Origin: Acidobacteriota bacterium
GTDB taxonomy: Bacteria > Acidobacteriota > Blastocatellia > RBC074
DNA: 34,223 nt
NCBI GenBank assembly: GCA_018268995.1
Contig: JAFDVL010000035.1
Coordinates: 1-34,223 of the forward strand
Reading direction: 5' to 3'
The first letter of the stretch is position 1; each line of letters starts with the position of its first letter. Positions 1 through 9,080 of this stretch are shown here, in pieces. The translations under genes were made by a program, and so were the position numbers. The notes under the pieces were generated by a model, which saw only the letters and a list, made by a program, of their open reading frames with translations, was not told where the DNA came from and made no database searches.

Positions 1-1
1 A

Positions 2-232
2 AACTTACTTTACAGTGTACTAAGCTTGTTCTGCAAAATATTTTGGTACACTCCGCTCATCAGCGCTGCCGTCGAAGCGTCATTCACATCCCACAAACTG
101 ACCATCACGCGCGCGCAAGTAAACACGTTGACGCGACTGGTTGCGCAAACACAATCTTGGCGCTTGCACGCGGGGCGCGATTTGCTGCTTCAGCCTGACC
201 GCGCATCACAGCTACTCACAAGTCTGTTTTAA
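2..232 (+). CDS. C-terminal end of an unrecognised protein (partial)
   Basis: This frame is open from the first complete codon of the window to a TAA at 230-232, so it is probably the tail of a gene that begins outside. About 76 residues are visible, ending in a helix-prone stretch (RLVAQTQSWRLHAGRDLLLQ). I do not recognise a family. It lies 18 nt before the PqqD-like gene on the same strand and is probably the preceding cistron of that cluster, where a kinase or cyclase might be expected. The first 60 bases are AT-rich, unlike the rest, so the 5' part may not be coding. Confidence 0.4.
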   Translation, partial: NLLYSVLSLFCKIFWYTPLISAAVEASFTSHKLTITRAQVNTLTRLVAQTQSWRLHAGRDLLLQPDRASQLLTSLF

Positions 233-250
233 TTTCATGGAGGCGCATTG

Positions 251-520
251 ATGAATCCTGCACCGACTTTACCTGACTACGTTATTTTCACCGACTTTAA
301 TGGAGCCGAAGGCGTGCTGTTGAATCTGCACACACATCAATATTTCAAGCTCAATGAAACCGGCACGATTGTGTGGCGCGCCTTGGAAGCGGGTGATTCA
401 TTGCTGGAAGCTGCCGCTGCCCTGACACGCCAATACGAGGTGGCGGAAGAAGCGGCGGCGGCTAGTGTTGAGGCACTTTGTCAAAAATTGGCGTCCCAGG
501 GCCTGTTGGAGTTGGCATGA
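251..520 (+). CDS. PqqD-like peptide-binding chaperone
   Basis: This 89-residue protein has the PqqD pattern: a beta-rich N-terminal half (LLNLHTHQYFKLNETGTIVW) followed by a helical half (LTRQYEVAEEAAAASVEALCQKL). PqqD-type domains bind a precursor peptide leader and hand it to a modifying enzyme in RiPP pathways. The ATG at 251 is chosen because GGAGG lies at 239-243, 7 nt upstream; a TTG one codon earlier is less likely. Its stop codon overlaps the ATG of the next gene (ATGA at 517-520), implying translational coupling. No short precursor peptide gene is evident in the window, so the substrate is unknown. Confidence 0.8.
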   Translation: MNPAPTLPDYVIFTDFNGAEGVLLNLHTHQYFKLNETGTIVWRALEAGDSLLEAAAALTRQYEVAEEAAAASVEALCQKLASQGLLELA

Positions 521-1737
521 AAGATGCGCTGGCGAACCTGATTGCTCCGATTACCACCGAAGACTTCCTGGCCCAATATTGGGAGCAATCGCCTCTGCGC
601 GTGGCACGCAACGAACGTGATTATTTTGGCAAGATACTCCATCCGCAGGAAATTGAAGAAGTCCTGACAACCGCTTGTCTGACCCACAGCGACTCCATCG
701 AACTGTTGGGCGAGACTGCTAAGAAAGAAGGTGGTATTCAACGTCATTCGATGCATTTCCTGGCGGAAGCTTTCAATCGCGGGGCCACCATTCGCCTTTT
801 GCATACACAACGACTTCATCCGCCGCTGCGTCACCTCACGCGCGATTTGGAGCGAGGCTTGAGTTGTCCTGTCGGAGCCAATTTGTACTGGACGCCGCCG
901 CAACAACAGGGGCTACAAAGACACTGGGATATGCACGACGTGCTGGTGCTGCAAATTGCTGGACGCAAACATTGGCGCGTGTGCGAAGCGCCGGTTGCCT
1001 TGCCGTTGCAATCCCCGCCCGCTGTCTCGCTCGAAGAGCAACGCACGCTGATGTGGGAACGCGGCGCAGTCCCGACTAAAACGATGCACGCGATGTCTGA
1101 GCAGTCCGCCATCCAATCCGAATTCACTTTGGAACAGGGCGATACCTTGTACCTGCCGCGCGGTGTGCCGCACGAAGCCTGGACGGGCGAATCCGCCTCG
1201 GCCCATTTGACGATAGGTTTTCATGTGTTGACGTGGACGGACTTGCTCGGTGTCGCGTTGGGCCAGGTGGCGAATCAGGATGCGCGCTTTAGAAAAGCAT
1301 TGCCGGTAGGCTTTGCCGCGTCCACATTGGATGAAGGCCTTTGGCAGGAACAAGTCCACGCTCTTTTGCAATCTTTTGTGGAACGTCTGAACGTGACGAA
1401 TGCCTTTGAGGAACTGGCCGAAATCTTTATCCGCAACCGTCCTGACGTGGGAAGTCCGGGCGAATCGGAGATGGAATCCGCACTCGATGCTGATACGCGG
1501 CTGGCACATCACAGCGGCAGGCTGTGTCGCGTGATTGTGCAGGCGGAAGCGGTGGCGCTGTATTGGGGACACGGCAAATTTGAAGCGCCGCGCGTGATGG
1601 AAACGGCTTTGCGGTTCATCGCTCAAACATCGTCATTTCGAGTGGGGGAGATTCCCGGCGGGCTGAGCCAGCGCAATCAAATTGCGTTGGTGCGACAGCT
1701 TGTAGTCAAACGCTTTCTGCGCGTGCTTTCTGAATAG
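517..1737 (+). CDS. JmjC-type cupin (2-oxoglutarate/Fe(II) oxygenase fold)
   Basis: This 406-residue protein resembles cupin-4/JmjC ribosomal-oxygenase-like proteins. The iron-binding facial triad is visible as H136-x-D138 (QRHWDMHDVLVLQ) and H219 (LPRGVPHEAW), on a double-stranded beta-helix spanning about residues 85-245. The N-terminal part (ITTEDFLAQYWEQSPLRV) is typical of the family. Members hydroxylate protein side chains using 2-oxoglutarate and O2. Here it follows a PqqD-like protein with a 4-nt overlap, so peptide hydroxylation is a reasonable inference. The ATG at 517 is preferred to an upstream TTG at 478, which would lie deep inside the previous gene. The C-terminal 150 residues form a helical, winged-helix-like region. 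Confidence 0.85.
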   Translation: MKDALANLIAPITTEDFLAQYWEQSPLRVARNERDYFGKILHPQEIEEVLTTACLTHSDSIELLGETAKKEGGIQRHSMHFLAEAFNRGATIRLLHTQRLHPPLRHLTRDLERGLSCPVGANLYWTPPQQQGLQRHWDMHDVLVLQIAGRKHWRVCEAPVALPLQSPPAVSLEEQRTLMWERGAVPTKTMHAMSEQSAIQSEFTLEQGDTLYLPRGVPHEAWTGESASAHLTIGFHVLTWTDLLGVALGQVANQDARFRKALPVGFAASTLDEGLWQEQVHALLQSFVERLNVTNAFEELAEIFIRNRPDVGSPGESEMESALDADTRLAHHSGRLCRVIVQAEAVALYWGHGKFEAPRVMETALRFIAQTSSFRVGEIPGGLSQRNQIALVRQLVVKRFLRVLSE

Positions 1738-1745
1738 GAGGAACT

Positions 1746-2534
1746 ATGCTGAGACATCAACGGTACATCGCATTTCTGTTGGCGGTCATTGGATTGTGCG
1801 GCACGGTCGCGGTGGGACAAACGCTCCGCGAGGGTAAAACGCGCGCCGCGAAAAAATTCAAAATCGAAATCAACGTAACACCCACCATCGCTGTTTCCAT
1901 CAGCGGTGAAGAGATTCCGCTAACAGAAATCACATCTGCGCTCTCACAAAAATTGCGTATTCCCATCACGCTCAGCCCGCAATTGCAAAAACAGCGTGTA
2001 ACGTTGGACATTGTCGGATACTCGTTGGAACAAACGGTGCTTCTGCTGGCTCCGCGCCCGGTGCTGGATTCCGTCGTCAGCGGTGAAGCGAACGCCGCGC
2101 CCAGGTTTCTGGCAGTGTATTTGCAGAGCTTTGATGAAACTCCGCCGGAACCACATATTGCCCCTAATGCGCTATTGAGCGGTGCTGAAGGAAGCTTTGA
2201 TTTGGACGAGCAAAACAATGAGGCCGAAAAAAATGCGCCGAAAAAAATGCGCGAAAAATCCTTGCGCGTCAAAAGCGAACGCGGCCTGCTGAGCGTGCAC
2301 GCCCAGCAACAAACGTTGCTGGATATTCTGACGACATTGGCGACTGAAATGAACGTGATCTGCGAAATTCAAGGCGCAGCCGAGGAAAAGCTGGATGTTG
2401 ATTTTTCCGGCTATTCGTTGCCTTCCGCCGTGCAGGCGTTATCGCCACGCTTGCGGTTTTATCTGCGCCAGCATTTGCAAACAAATGAAACCCAACTCTG
2501 GCGCATTGTTCTGACCGCCCTGCCAACTTCCTAG
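1746..2534 (+). CDS. Exported protein with two STN-like (secretin/TonB short N-terminal) domains
   Basis: This 262-residue protein begins with a signal peptide (hydrophobic residues about 8-24). It contains two copies of an STN-like alpha/beta unit: about residues 50-100 (IPLTEITSALSQKLRIPITL) and 175-235 (LSVHAQQQTLLDILTTLATE). STN domains occur at the N-termini of secretins and TonB-dependent signalling receptors and in FecR-like proteins. The two units are separated by a charged, Glu/Lys-rich linker. AGGAGG at 1736-1741 overlaps the preceding stop and sits 4 nt from the ATG. Function is unknown; an envelope adaptor role within the peptide-modification cluster is inference. Confidence 0.7.
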   Translation: MLRHQRYIAFLLAVIGLCGTVAVGQTLREGKTRAAKKFKIEINVTPTIAVSISGEEIPLTEITSALSQKLRIPITLSPQLQKQRVTLDIVGYSLEQTVLLLAPRPVLDSVVSGEANAAPRFLAVYLQSFDETPPEPHIAPNALLSGAEGSFDLDEQNNEAEKNAPKKMREKSLRVKSERGLLSVHAQQQTLLDILTTLATEMNVICEIQGAAEEKLDVDFSGYSLPSAVQALSPRLRFYLRQHLQTNETQLWRIVLTALPTS

Positions 2535-2540
2535 CCTGAT

Positions 2541-3803
2541 ATGCCTCAACCGCCCATTCTTTCTCACGTCATGGCGTATTTCCTGACCAGTCTTCGCCGA
2601 GGGATTTCTGCGGCGGACTTTGCGGCGCTTGACGCGCTGACAGCGAACGAGTGGGAGGAGTTGGCACAACTGGCAATCCAACAACGAGTCGCGCCCTTGC
2701 TGTATTGGCAATGGCAAGCCCATCGCCTTCCGCCTGCGCTGCCAGCGACAGCAGTCGAAAGACTAGAACGACACTATTTTCAAAACGCCCTGCGCAACCA
2801 ATGCCTGCGACGCGAATTGCGCGTGCTGTTGCAGGCGATGCGCGAGGCAAACATCCCAGTCATTGTGCTCAAGGGGGCGCATCTTGCGGCTTCGGTCTAT
2901 GACGATCCAGCACAGCGGTTTATGACGGACATTGACCTGCTCGTGCGGCGCGAACACAGCGAGGCGGCGTATCACTGCCTGCGGCAGTTGGGCTACGATG
3001 CAGCCGCTCCTTTTCTGCCGGAACCATACCTGGCCTGCAAACATCACTTTCCTGCCCTGCGCCGTACAGGGGCTGTCGCCGAAGTGGAATTACATTGGAA
3101 CCTGACACCGCCGCATCGCGCCTGGAGCATTGACGCGGAAGATTTATGGAAACGTGCGATCCCCTGGTCAATCGCTGGAACAGACGCCTTGTGCCTCAAC
3201 CCGGAAGACCTGCTGCTGCATTTGTGTTATCACGCGACGCATCATCATCTGTCAGAATTGTTCTGGCACGGCATCGGCACGGTTTGCGATGTGGATCGGG
3301 TCATTCGCTGTCACGCGGCCTCGCTGGATTGGGATGCGATAGGCGCGCGCGCGCAGGCGTGGGGCTGGCAGAAAGGCGTCTATTTGCAAATGACCCTGGC
3401 CGCCGAATTGTTGGGAACGCCTGTCCCTCCGCGATGGTTGGCGGCACTGTACCCTGCTGGTTGCGAGGCTGAGGTCTGGCGTGCGGCGCAGTCCCATCTG
3501 TTCGTCCGCAAAGGCCAAGCCCATCGCGTCACGAGCGGAGTAACTCGACTCCGACAAGAAACTCGCCTGCAAGACAAAGGAAGGTATTTATGGCAAATCC
3601 TCTGCCCCACACCAGCAGAGATGGACATTCGCTATCGGAATGACTCTACGCCGCCCGGCGTGTGGTGGTCGTACCCCGTTCATTGGTTGTATCTGGCGCG
3701 CCGTTGGAGCTACAAAGGTTGGCGGCTTTGGCGCGGTGATCCGCTAACACCACGCCTCAGCGAGGATCAGTATCGCGTGATGAAATGGCTGGAGCTACGG
3801 TAA
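2541..3803 (+). CDS. Nucleotidyltransferase-fold protein (NTP_transf_5-like)
   Basis: This 420-residue protein has the signature of the nucleotidyltransferase family often found beside PqqD/HprK-related peptide-modification genes. It shows a conserved IVLKGAHLA motif (K111) and a metal-binding RFMTDIDLLV motif (D130, D132), followed by family-typical LEPDLLLHLCYH-like sequence (LNPEDLLLHLCYHATHHH). Such proteins resemble minimal nucleotidyltransferases and are thought to transfer a nucleotide to a peptide or small molecule; no substrate can be inferred here. The start is 6 nt after the previous stop, so it is the last cistron of the cluster. A 243-bp gap follows. Confidence 0.8.
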   Translation: MPQPPILSHVMAYFLTSLRRGISAADFAALDALTANEWEELAQLAIQQRVAPLLYWQWQAHRLPPALPATAVERLERHYFQNALRNQCLRRELRVLLQAMREANIPVIVLKGAHLAASVYDDPAQRFMTDIDLLVRREHSEAAYHCLRQLGYDAAAPFLPEPYLACKHHFPALRRTGAVAEVELHWNLTPPHRAWSIDAEDLWKRAIPWSIAGTDALCLNPEDLLLHLCYHATHHHLSELFWHGIGTVCDVDRVIRCHAASLDWDAIGARAQAWGWQKGVYLQMTLAAELLGTPVPPRWLAALYPAGCEAEVWRAAQSHLFVRKGQAHRVTSGVTRLRQETRLQDKGRYLWQILCPTPAEMDIRYRNDSTPPGVWWSYPVHWLYLARRWSYKGWRLWRGDPLTPRLSEDQYRVMKWLELR

Positions 3804-4046
3804 ATCGTGCCCGCCAAACTGCTTTTCTTCTTATAGTTTTTAAGAGAGTACCGACGCAACCGGCGTACATTAGACTGTGGTCTCCTCCTCCAAACGCTGT
3901 GAGGCAAGCAACGGGATACTAAGCTGGTCTTCCGCAGATTAGATAATTTGCCTTGAAATGTTTTGCTTCGTTGGGGCATATACTGATACAGCCTAACGCA
4001 ATACTTTACCTGAAGCGGCAAAGATCTATTGTAAGGAGCGTCAATC
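3804..4046 (+). promoter_or_regulatory. Intergenic leader upstream of the propeller kinase
   Basis: This 243-bp non-coding stretch is richer in A+T than the flanking genes. It ends in AAGGAG at 4033-4038, which sets the TTG start at 4047. It presumably holds the kinase promoter. TATACT at 3979-3984 is a candidate -10, but I see no well-spaced -35. No gene is visible in it. Confidence 0.35.
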
Positions 4047-7000
4047 TTGTCCTCCGTGAATCTTTTATCCCGGTCTCTTATCAAGCGTAGCAGTTCGCTG
4101 ATTGGCTGGCTGGTGTTCCTCAATATAATTATCTGCGCTGAAACCCTGCCGATCAAAACATACACGGCAGTAGACGGCTTGCCACAAAACAACATCAACC
4201 AAATTGTCTTTGATTCGCGCGGTTTCATCTGGTTTTGCACGAATGAAGGATTTGCGCGTTTTGATGGATACAAATTCACCAATTATGGCGTCGAACAAGG
4301 TTTGCCACATCGCAATGTCAATGATCTGATCGAAACGCGGTCGGGGGATTACTGGCTGGCAACCAACAGCGGCTTAGTCCGCTTTTTTCCGCAAGGAAAT
4401 CCCAATCAGGCGGCTAAATCAAATGGAAGGTTCCTCGCTTACAACCTTACCAATGAACGTTCAGGTTATATGTTCAGCGCCCTATTAGAGGATCGCGCAG
4501 GGAGGATTTGGTGTGGTACGGAAACAGGGTTGCTACGACTGGAAAAGGTAGGCAGCGACTACGCATTACACCCCACTGAACTCTGGCAACGAGACAATAA
4601 AAAATACAGTATTGAGGGCCTATTAGAGGACCGAAATGGCATTTTATGGGCAGGCTCATACGGCAAAATCTTTCGCATTTTTCCAGATGGCACCAGAGAG
4701 CAATATGGAGAACTAGAAGGCTTACCGAATATAGAGATCAAACGATTATATGAAGACCGAGAAGGGAAAATTTGGGCAGGCACAGGCAAGGGGCTTTTAC
4801 AATTAGAAGCACATCCCAAATCCGGGCAAAGGCTGGTCAAACAGACGATCTCTACGGAGGAAGGATTGCCGGGCGCATGGGTACGGGATGTTTGGCAAGC
4901 CGCAGACGGCGCTTATTGGGCAGCAACAGATCGCGGGTTATGTCGGCTTGTCCTATCCACCAATGGCGCGAAACCACAAATAATGGTCTACACCAAAGAT
5001 TATGGGCTGAGCGATTATTACATCAAACGTGTCGTTGGAGATCGTTTTGGAAATATGTGGATTGGGACGGCAAATGCTGGAGTCATGAAGTGGTTCATTG
5101 ATGGCTTCACGACCTTTGGCTATCAGGATGGAGCCGCCGCAGTGATTTCCGTTCGAGAGGGAAGCAACGGAGAGATATTTTTGGCGGGCTATGCCCCGGA
5201 AAAGTATTTGGCCCAGGAAGATCGAACCTTGAAGAAAAGCGCTGCCGCACTGCATTGGCGACTGGGAAAATATGAAAATGGGCAGTTTATTTGGGTTCGC
5301 CCCAACGTACCAAGTAAGGTGCAGTTCAGTCTTGGCTGGAATCAGATTAGCTTTCAGGATCGTCAGGGAGAATGGTGGATAGCAACCCAATCCGGCCTGT
5401 TTCGATTTCCACGCGTAGCCCGGTTTGAAGATTTGGCGAGCATAGCTCCCAAGGCTATTTATACAACTCAGAATGGTTTGAGCAATAACAATATCACGCG
5501 CTTGTTTGAAGATGCCAAAGGAGATATTTGGATCGCCAATACTTCACGCGAACACAATAACCTGGATCGTTGGGAACGCGCCACTAACCGTATCCACCAG
5601 CTTAATCTGGACGCGCTCAAGAATCGCCCGGTCAGTGCGCTGGTGGAAGACCGCGACGGCAACCTGTGGCTGGGGTTAAGCGGCAATGTTGTACCGGGCG
5701 GATTGGCGCGTTACCGCAACGGTGTCATCACAGACTTTTCTGACGTAGAGACAGCCCCACATAGCAGCGTGTATGACCTTTTGCTTGATACGCAGGGAAA
5801 ACTTTGGATGGCTTCAGGCAATAATGGAGCAAGTTACATTAGTGTGCCCAATGCTGAGCAACTCGACTTCACCCGCTATTCAACCGCCAATGGACTCACC
5901 AGCAACCGTGTTATGTGTTTGGCTGAAGACAAGTTTGGGCGAATTTATTTGGGGACAGGGAAAGGGGTTGATCAATTAGATCAAAAGACGGGCAGAATTC
6001 GCCATTTCTCCCCAGCCGATGGCTTAGCCTTAGGAAGCGTAGACGACATCTTACACGATCACGACGGCACCTTGTGGTTTGCCACCACACAGGGATTCTC
6101 ACGGTTTACACCCAAGCCTGACCCACCCACTCAACCACCTTTGATTTTGATAGATACGGTGCGTATCGGGGGGCAGGTACAACCAATCTCGGCGTTAGGT
6201 GCGATTGAGGTCAGCCTGCCGACCATCAATGCCAGCGAGGGTCAAATTGAAATTAATTATGTGGGCTTGAGTTTTGCGCCAGGTGATCCGTTGAGCTATC
6301 AAAGCAAATTAGAAGGAGTCGAGGAAAATTGGCAACTGCCCACAAAACAACGAGCCATTAATTTTGCCAACTTAGCCCCTGGCTATTATCGGTTTCTTGT
6401 CCGTGCCATCAATGCTGATGGAATCGAGAGTACGCTCCCGGCCAGTGTTTCGTTTCGTGTTGCTGCGCCGGTGTATCGGCGCTGGTGGTTCATTGCGCTC
6501 TGTGCGTCGGCAATATGCGGCTTGGCGTATGCAGCATATCGCTATCGCGTCCAACATCTGCTGGCACTTGAACGAATGAGGATGCGGATTGCAACGGATT
6601 TGCACGATGAAGTCGGTTCCAGCCTGTCGCAAATCGCTATTCTCAGCGAAGTCGCACGGCAACGACTCGCCCCTGAACGGGAACTGACCACCATAACGGC
6701 GAAAGAGCCCTTGGAAAAAGTCGCCGTGACATCGCGCGAGGCGTTGGATGCGATGAGCGATTTGGTGTGGGCGATCAATCCGAAGCGCGATCAACTCAGC
6801 GATCTGTCACAACGTATGCGCCGCTTTGCCAGTGATACGCTGACGGCCAAAGACATCGTCCTGCGCTTTCACGCGCCGGACGCTGAAGTCAGTCTGGATG
6901 CCGATGTGCGACGACAGGTGTTTTTGATTTTCAAGGAAGCCATCAACAACATCGTGCGACACGCAGATGCAACCGATGTTGAGGTGCTGTTTATGTTGCA

Positions 7001-7208
7001 CGATCAACATCTGTCGTTGCGCCTCAAAGACAATGGATGTGGCTTTGTGGAAACGAACCCACACCCAAGGCAAAATGGTGGTAATGGTTTAGAGAGTATG
7101 CAACGACGTGCGAAAGAGTTAGGCGGTACGCTGATGATCATCTCGGATAATGGCAACGGCACGCTCGTACAGTTGGATGTGCCGCTCCGCCCACGCCGGA
7201 AGAAGTAA
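4047..7208 (+). CDS. Two-component sensor histidine kinase with beta-propeller sensor
   Basis: This 1053-residue hybrid sensor has an N-terminal membrane/signal segment, about 14 repeats of the two-component-regulator propeller type (patterns such as EDRxGxxWxGT and GLPxxxIxxxxED, residues about 40-690), a Y_Y_Y domain (about 705-790), and a transmembrane helix (WWFIALCASAICGLAYAAY). A HisKA_3 dimerisation domain follows with phosphoacceptor H853 (TDLHDEVGSSLSQ), then an HATPase_c domain (DNGCGF near 995, GGNGLESM). HisKA_3 kinases signal to NarL/LuxR regulators, and one is encoded at 9081. The periplasmic propeller probably senses a carbohydrate or similar ligand, which is inference. The start is a TTG, supported by AAGGAG 8 nt upstream. 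Confidence 0.93.
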   Translation: MSSVNLLSRSLIKRSSSLIGWLVFLNIIICAETLPIKTYTAVDGLPQNNINQIVFDSRGFIWFCTNEGFARFDGYKFTNYGVEQGLPHRNVNDLIETRSGDYWLATNSGLVRFFPQGNPNQAAKSNGRFLAYNLTNERSGYMFSALLEDRAGRIWCGTETGLLRLEKVGSDYALHPTELWQRDNKKYSIEGLLEDRNGILWAGSYGKIFRIFPDGTREQYGELEGLPNIEIKRLYEDREGKIWAGTGKGLLQLEAHPKSGQRLVKQTISTEEGLPGAWVRDVWQAADGAYWAATDRGLCRLVLSTNGAKPQIMVYTKDYGLSDYYIKRVVGDRFGNMWIGTANAGVMKWFIDGFTTFGYQDGAAAVISVREGSNGEIFLAGYAPEKYLAQEDRTLKKSAAALHWRLGKYENGQFIWVRPNVPSKVQFSLGWNQISFQDRQGEWWIATQSGLFRFPRVARFEDLASIAPKAIYTTQNGLSNNNITRLFEDAKGDIWIANTSREHNNLDRWERATNRIHQLNLDALKNRPVSALVEDRDGNLWLGLSGNVVPGGLARYRNGVITDFSDVETAPHSSVYDLLLDTQGKLWMASGNNGASYISVPNAEQLDFTRYSTANGLTSNRVMCLAEDKFGRIYLGTGKGVDQLDQKTGRIRHFSPADGLALGSVDDILHDHDGTLWFATTQGFSRFTPKPDPPTQPPLILIDTVRIGGQVQPISALGAIEVSLPTINASEGQIEINYVGLSFAPGDPLSYQSKLEGVEENWQLPTKQRAINFANLAPGYYRFLVRAINADGIESTLPASVSFRVAAPVYRRWWFIALCASAICGLAYAAYRYRVQHLLALERMRMRIATDLHDEVGSSLSQIAILSEVARQRLAPERELTTITAKEPLEKVAVTSREALDAMSDLVWAINPKRDQLSDLSQRMRRFASDTLTAKDIVLRFHAPDAEVSLDADVRRQVFLIFKEAINNIVRHADATDVEVLFMLHDQHLSLRLKDNGCGFVETNPHPRQNGGNGLESMQRRAKELGGTLMIISDNGNGTLVQLDVPLRPRRKK

Positions 7209-7420
7209 ATTCCCGTTGCAGTAAATTTCTGGAAGAGAGATCGCGATGGGAACTTTCTCCGGGCTGCCGCAGCTTGGACAGGATGCGGCAGATACGCGGC
7301 CCCCGCGTCTTTACAGCGATAAAATCCCTACCTGAACAGGTGGTGACGAAAGCGCACAAGCCGGGCAGGATAGCAGTTCGGCAGTTCACAAGCAGTCCAT
7401 TACAAACAGGAGCAAAAGAG
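7209..7420 (+). other. Intergenic region before the DinB-like gene
   Basis: This 212-bp stretch is non-coding on codon and start-site grounds. An open frame runs upstream from the DinB-like ATG, but the signal peptide begins at 7421. A candidate hairpin (CTGCCGCA at 7264-7271 with TGCGGCAG at 7283-7290) follows the kinase stop. I see no convincing promoter. Confidence 0.3.
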
Positions 7421-8134
7421 ATGAAACAGTCATTCATCCTGCTGATGATTGTCGTGCTGGCGTTCAGCGTACAAGCGCAGTCGCCCGCATCGTCGCCAAC
7501 CCCTTCGCTTCAGGGAGAAGAGCGCCGCTTTCTGATGGATTACCTGAAACGCTCGCGCCAGATGATGCACGATGCGGTGCGGGATGTGACAGCGGAGCAA
7601 TGGACGTTCAAGCCGAAGCCGTTTCGCTGGTCAGTTGCCGAATGTGCAGAGCATATTATTTTGACGGAGCGATGGTTGATGAGTGAATTCGCTGCCAAGT
7701 TTGGAAAAGGAGACGAACCCGCGTACATTTTTCACTGGCGGAAACCAAAACCAAAAGCGAGCGAAGAAACCTTAGCAGAACGACGCAGCATTGATCTATT
7801 CATCGTCAACGATTTACTGGATCGGTCAAAAGTTGACACCAGCATTCCCAGCAACGCGCCGCCTGAGGCCAGTGTGATTCCGGCTGGAAAGTACAGAACA
7901 CCGGAAGAGATGCTGAAAGACTTTGACAAACAGCGCGATGAAACCATCCGCATCATTGAAAATCTCAAAGTGGATTGGCGTGAGCATTATGTTTACTCGG
8001 GGTGGAGTTCCAACCGCAATCTTTATGACGGCTATCAGTATTTGCTGCGCATTCCAGCGCATTGCGAGCGACATTTGATGCAATTGTGGGAAGTCAAACG
8101 CGATGCCAATTATCCGCGCCCAAAAGTTTCGTAA
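7421..8134 (+). CDS. Secreted DinB-like (four-helix, metal-binding) protein
   Basis: This 237-residue protein has a clear signal peptide (MKQSFILLMIVVLAFSVQAQ) and then a DinB/YfiT-like four-helix domain. Candidate metal-binding histidines are in WSVAECAEHI and near the C-terminus in RIPAHCERHLMQL, the usual spacing for the superfamily. DinB-like proteins include metal-dependent thiol transferases, but the exported versions common in Acidobacteriota lack a known substrate. The ATG at 7421 is preceded by CAGGAG at 7407-7412 and starts the signal peptide, so a longer upstream reading is rejected. It may be co-expressed with the next two small genes. Confidence 0.8.
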   Translation: MKQSFILLMIVVLAFSVQAQSPASSPTPSLQGEERRFLMDYLKRSRQMMHDAVRDVTAEQWTFKPKPFRWSVAECAEHIILTERWLMSEFAAKFGKGDEPAYIFHWRKPKPKASEETLAERRSIDLFIVNDLLDRSKVDTSIPSNAPPEASVIPAGKYRTPEEMLKDFDKQRDETIRIIENLKVDWREHYVYSGWSSNRNLYDGYQYLLRIPAHCERHLMQLWEVKRDANYPRPKVS

Positions 8135-8208
8135 ATACACCTCAGCCATTGGGTATCACGTCAATCACGCAAGGCTCAAGATACTTCGCGTAAAAGGAAA
8201 TCAGCACA

Positions 8209-8577
8209 ATGGAGCGAGAAAAAAAGATTGAGATTGTCGAAGGCTATATCAACGGGCTGGGTAATCGGCGCGACTTTACGGGCGTCGCTTTTGCACCAGA
8301 TGTCACGTTTGAAAATCCGATGACCGAAAAGCTGCATGGCGTCGAAGACGTTACAAATTACTTGTCAGGCCTTTTCCCGGCGATCAAAGGTTGCACAATT
8401 AAAAGCCACATCGTCGAAGGCGAATATGTCGCCAGCCTGTTTGATTTCGAGACTGTGTTTGGTGTCATTCCGGTTTTTGATCGGTTCCGCCTTGATCTGG
8501 AACAAGGGCAAATCAAGGAGATTCGGCCCTATTATGATCCTCGCCCGATTACCGAGGCAATGGCTCAACAGCAATAG
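8209..8577 (+). CDS. SnoaL-like / NTF2-fold small protein
   Basis: This 122-residue protein matches the SnoaL-like NTF2 fold: an N-terminal helix pair (IEIVEGYINGLGNRRDFTGV), the VTFENPMTEKLHGVEDVTNYL segment, and C-terminal strands ending in IKEIRPYYDPRP. The family includes small isomerases, hydrolases and many proteins of unknown role. No precise substrate can be assigned. It lies 74 nt after the DinB-like gene and 63 nt before the next small enzyme, on the same strand, between the kinase and regulator genes. Confidence 0.75.
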   Translation: MEREKKIEIVEGYINGLGNRRDFTGVAFAPDVTFENPMTEKLHGVEDVTNYLSGLFPAIKGCTIKSHIVEGEYVASLFDFETVFGVIPVFDRFRLDLEQGQIKEIRPYYDPRPITEAMAQQQ

Positions 8578-8640
8578 ACCAACTGATGACAGCTCGCGTC
8601 ATCTTTCCCCTGAAACACAACTAAACAGGAGCTACCTGCT

Positions 8641-8976
8641 ATGCAATTTCTCGTCACAATGGAATACGTCGAACCCGGCCCCCTATTTGCGCCGCAACAA
8701 TTGGGGCAAATGGTCGCCGAGATGATTTTGCCCAGCTTTGATTTACTCGCCAACCTGCAAGCCGAAGGCAAAGTGCTCGCAGGCGGCGTGCTGGTCGGCA
8801 CGCGCACTGCCAGCTTTGTCATCGAAGCTGCCACGCACGATGAATTGGATCAATTGCTTGAAGGCCTGCCGTGGTGGGGCGTCATGAAAACAACCGTTGC
8901 CCCGCTGCAAGCCTTTGCCCAACGCGCCGCCAATGATCGCGCTTTGATGGAACGGATTAAAGCCAGCGCACAGTAA
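8641..8976 (+). CDS. Muconolactone-isomerase-like (dimeric alpha-beta barrel) protein
   Basis: This 111-residue protein has the ferredoxin-like fold pattern of muconolactone delta-isomerase/YciI-like proteins. It begins with MQFLVTMEYVEPG, has a helix leading to VLAGGVLVGTRTASFVIEA, and ends with the LLEGLPWWGVMKTTVAPL strand. Such proteins are small cytoplasmic enzymes or stress proteins. The N-terminal strand and PWW motif are the basis for the call. A purine-rich AGGAG lies at 8626-8630. Its position in the kinase-regulator locus suggests, but does not show, that it belongs to the regulon. Confidence 0.65.
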   Translation: MQFLVTMEYVEPGPLFAPQQLGQMVAEMILPSFDLLANLQAEGKVLAGGVLVGTRTASFVIEAATHDELDQLLEGLPWWGVMKTTVAPLQAFAQRAANDRALMERIKASAQ

Positions 8977-9025
8977 ATTGCAGTTCCTATTGAGGAAGAA
9001 TATTCACGAAATCAGGAGCAAGCTT

Positions 9026-9076
9026 ATGCCCTCAACAGAAAACAAGACATTCATTTGGAAAGATTGCCGGACATAA
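9026..9076 (+). CDS. Short leader ORF upstream of the response regulator
   Basis: A 16-codon ORF (MPSTENKTFIWKDCRT) has a good ribosome site (AGGAG at 9014-9018, 7 nt from the ATG). It ends 4 nt before the ATG of the response-regulator gene, which itself has no clear Shine-Dalgarno sequence. This suggests translation of the regulator is coupled to this leader. Coding status is inferred from the spacing alone. Confidence 0.4.
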   Translation: MPSTENKTFIWKDCRT

Positions 9077-9080
9077 GCCC

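Noticed and set aside
913..1626. Minus-strand ORF of 237 codons
   Set aside because: Shadow of the JmjC-cupin gene on the opposite strand, with no start signal and Arg/His/Phe-rich composition.
5911..6794. Minus-strand ORFs within the propeller kinase
   Set aside because: They lie entirely antisense to a long, well-supported coding region.
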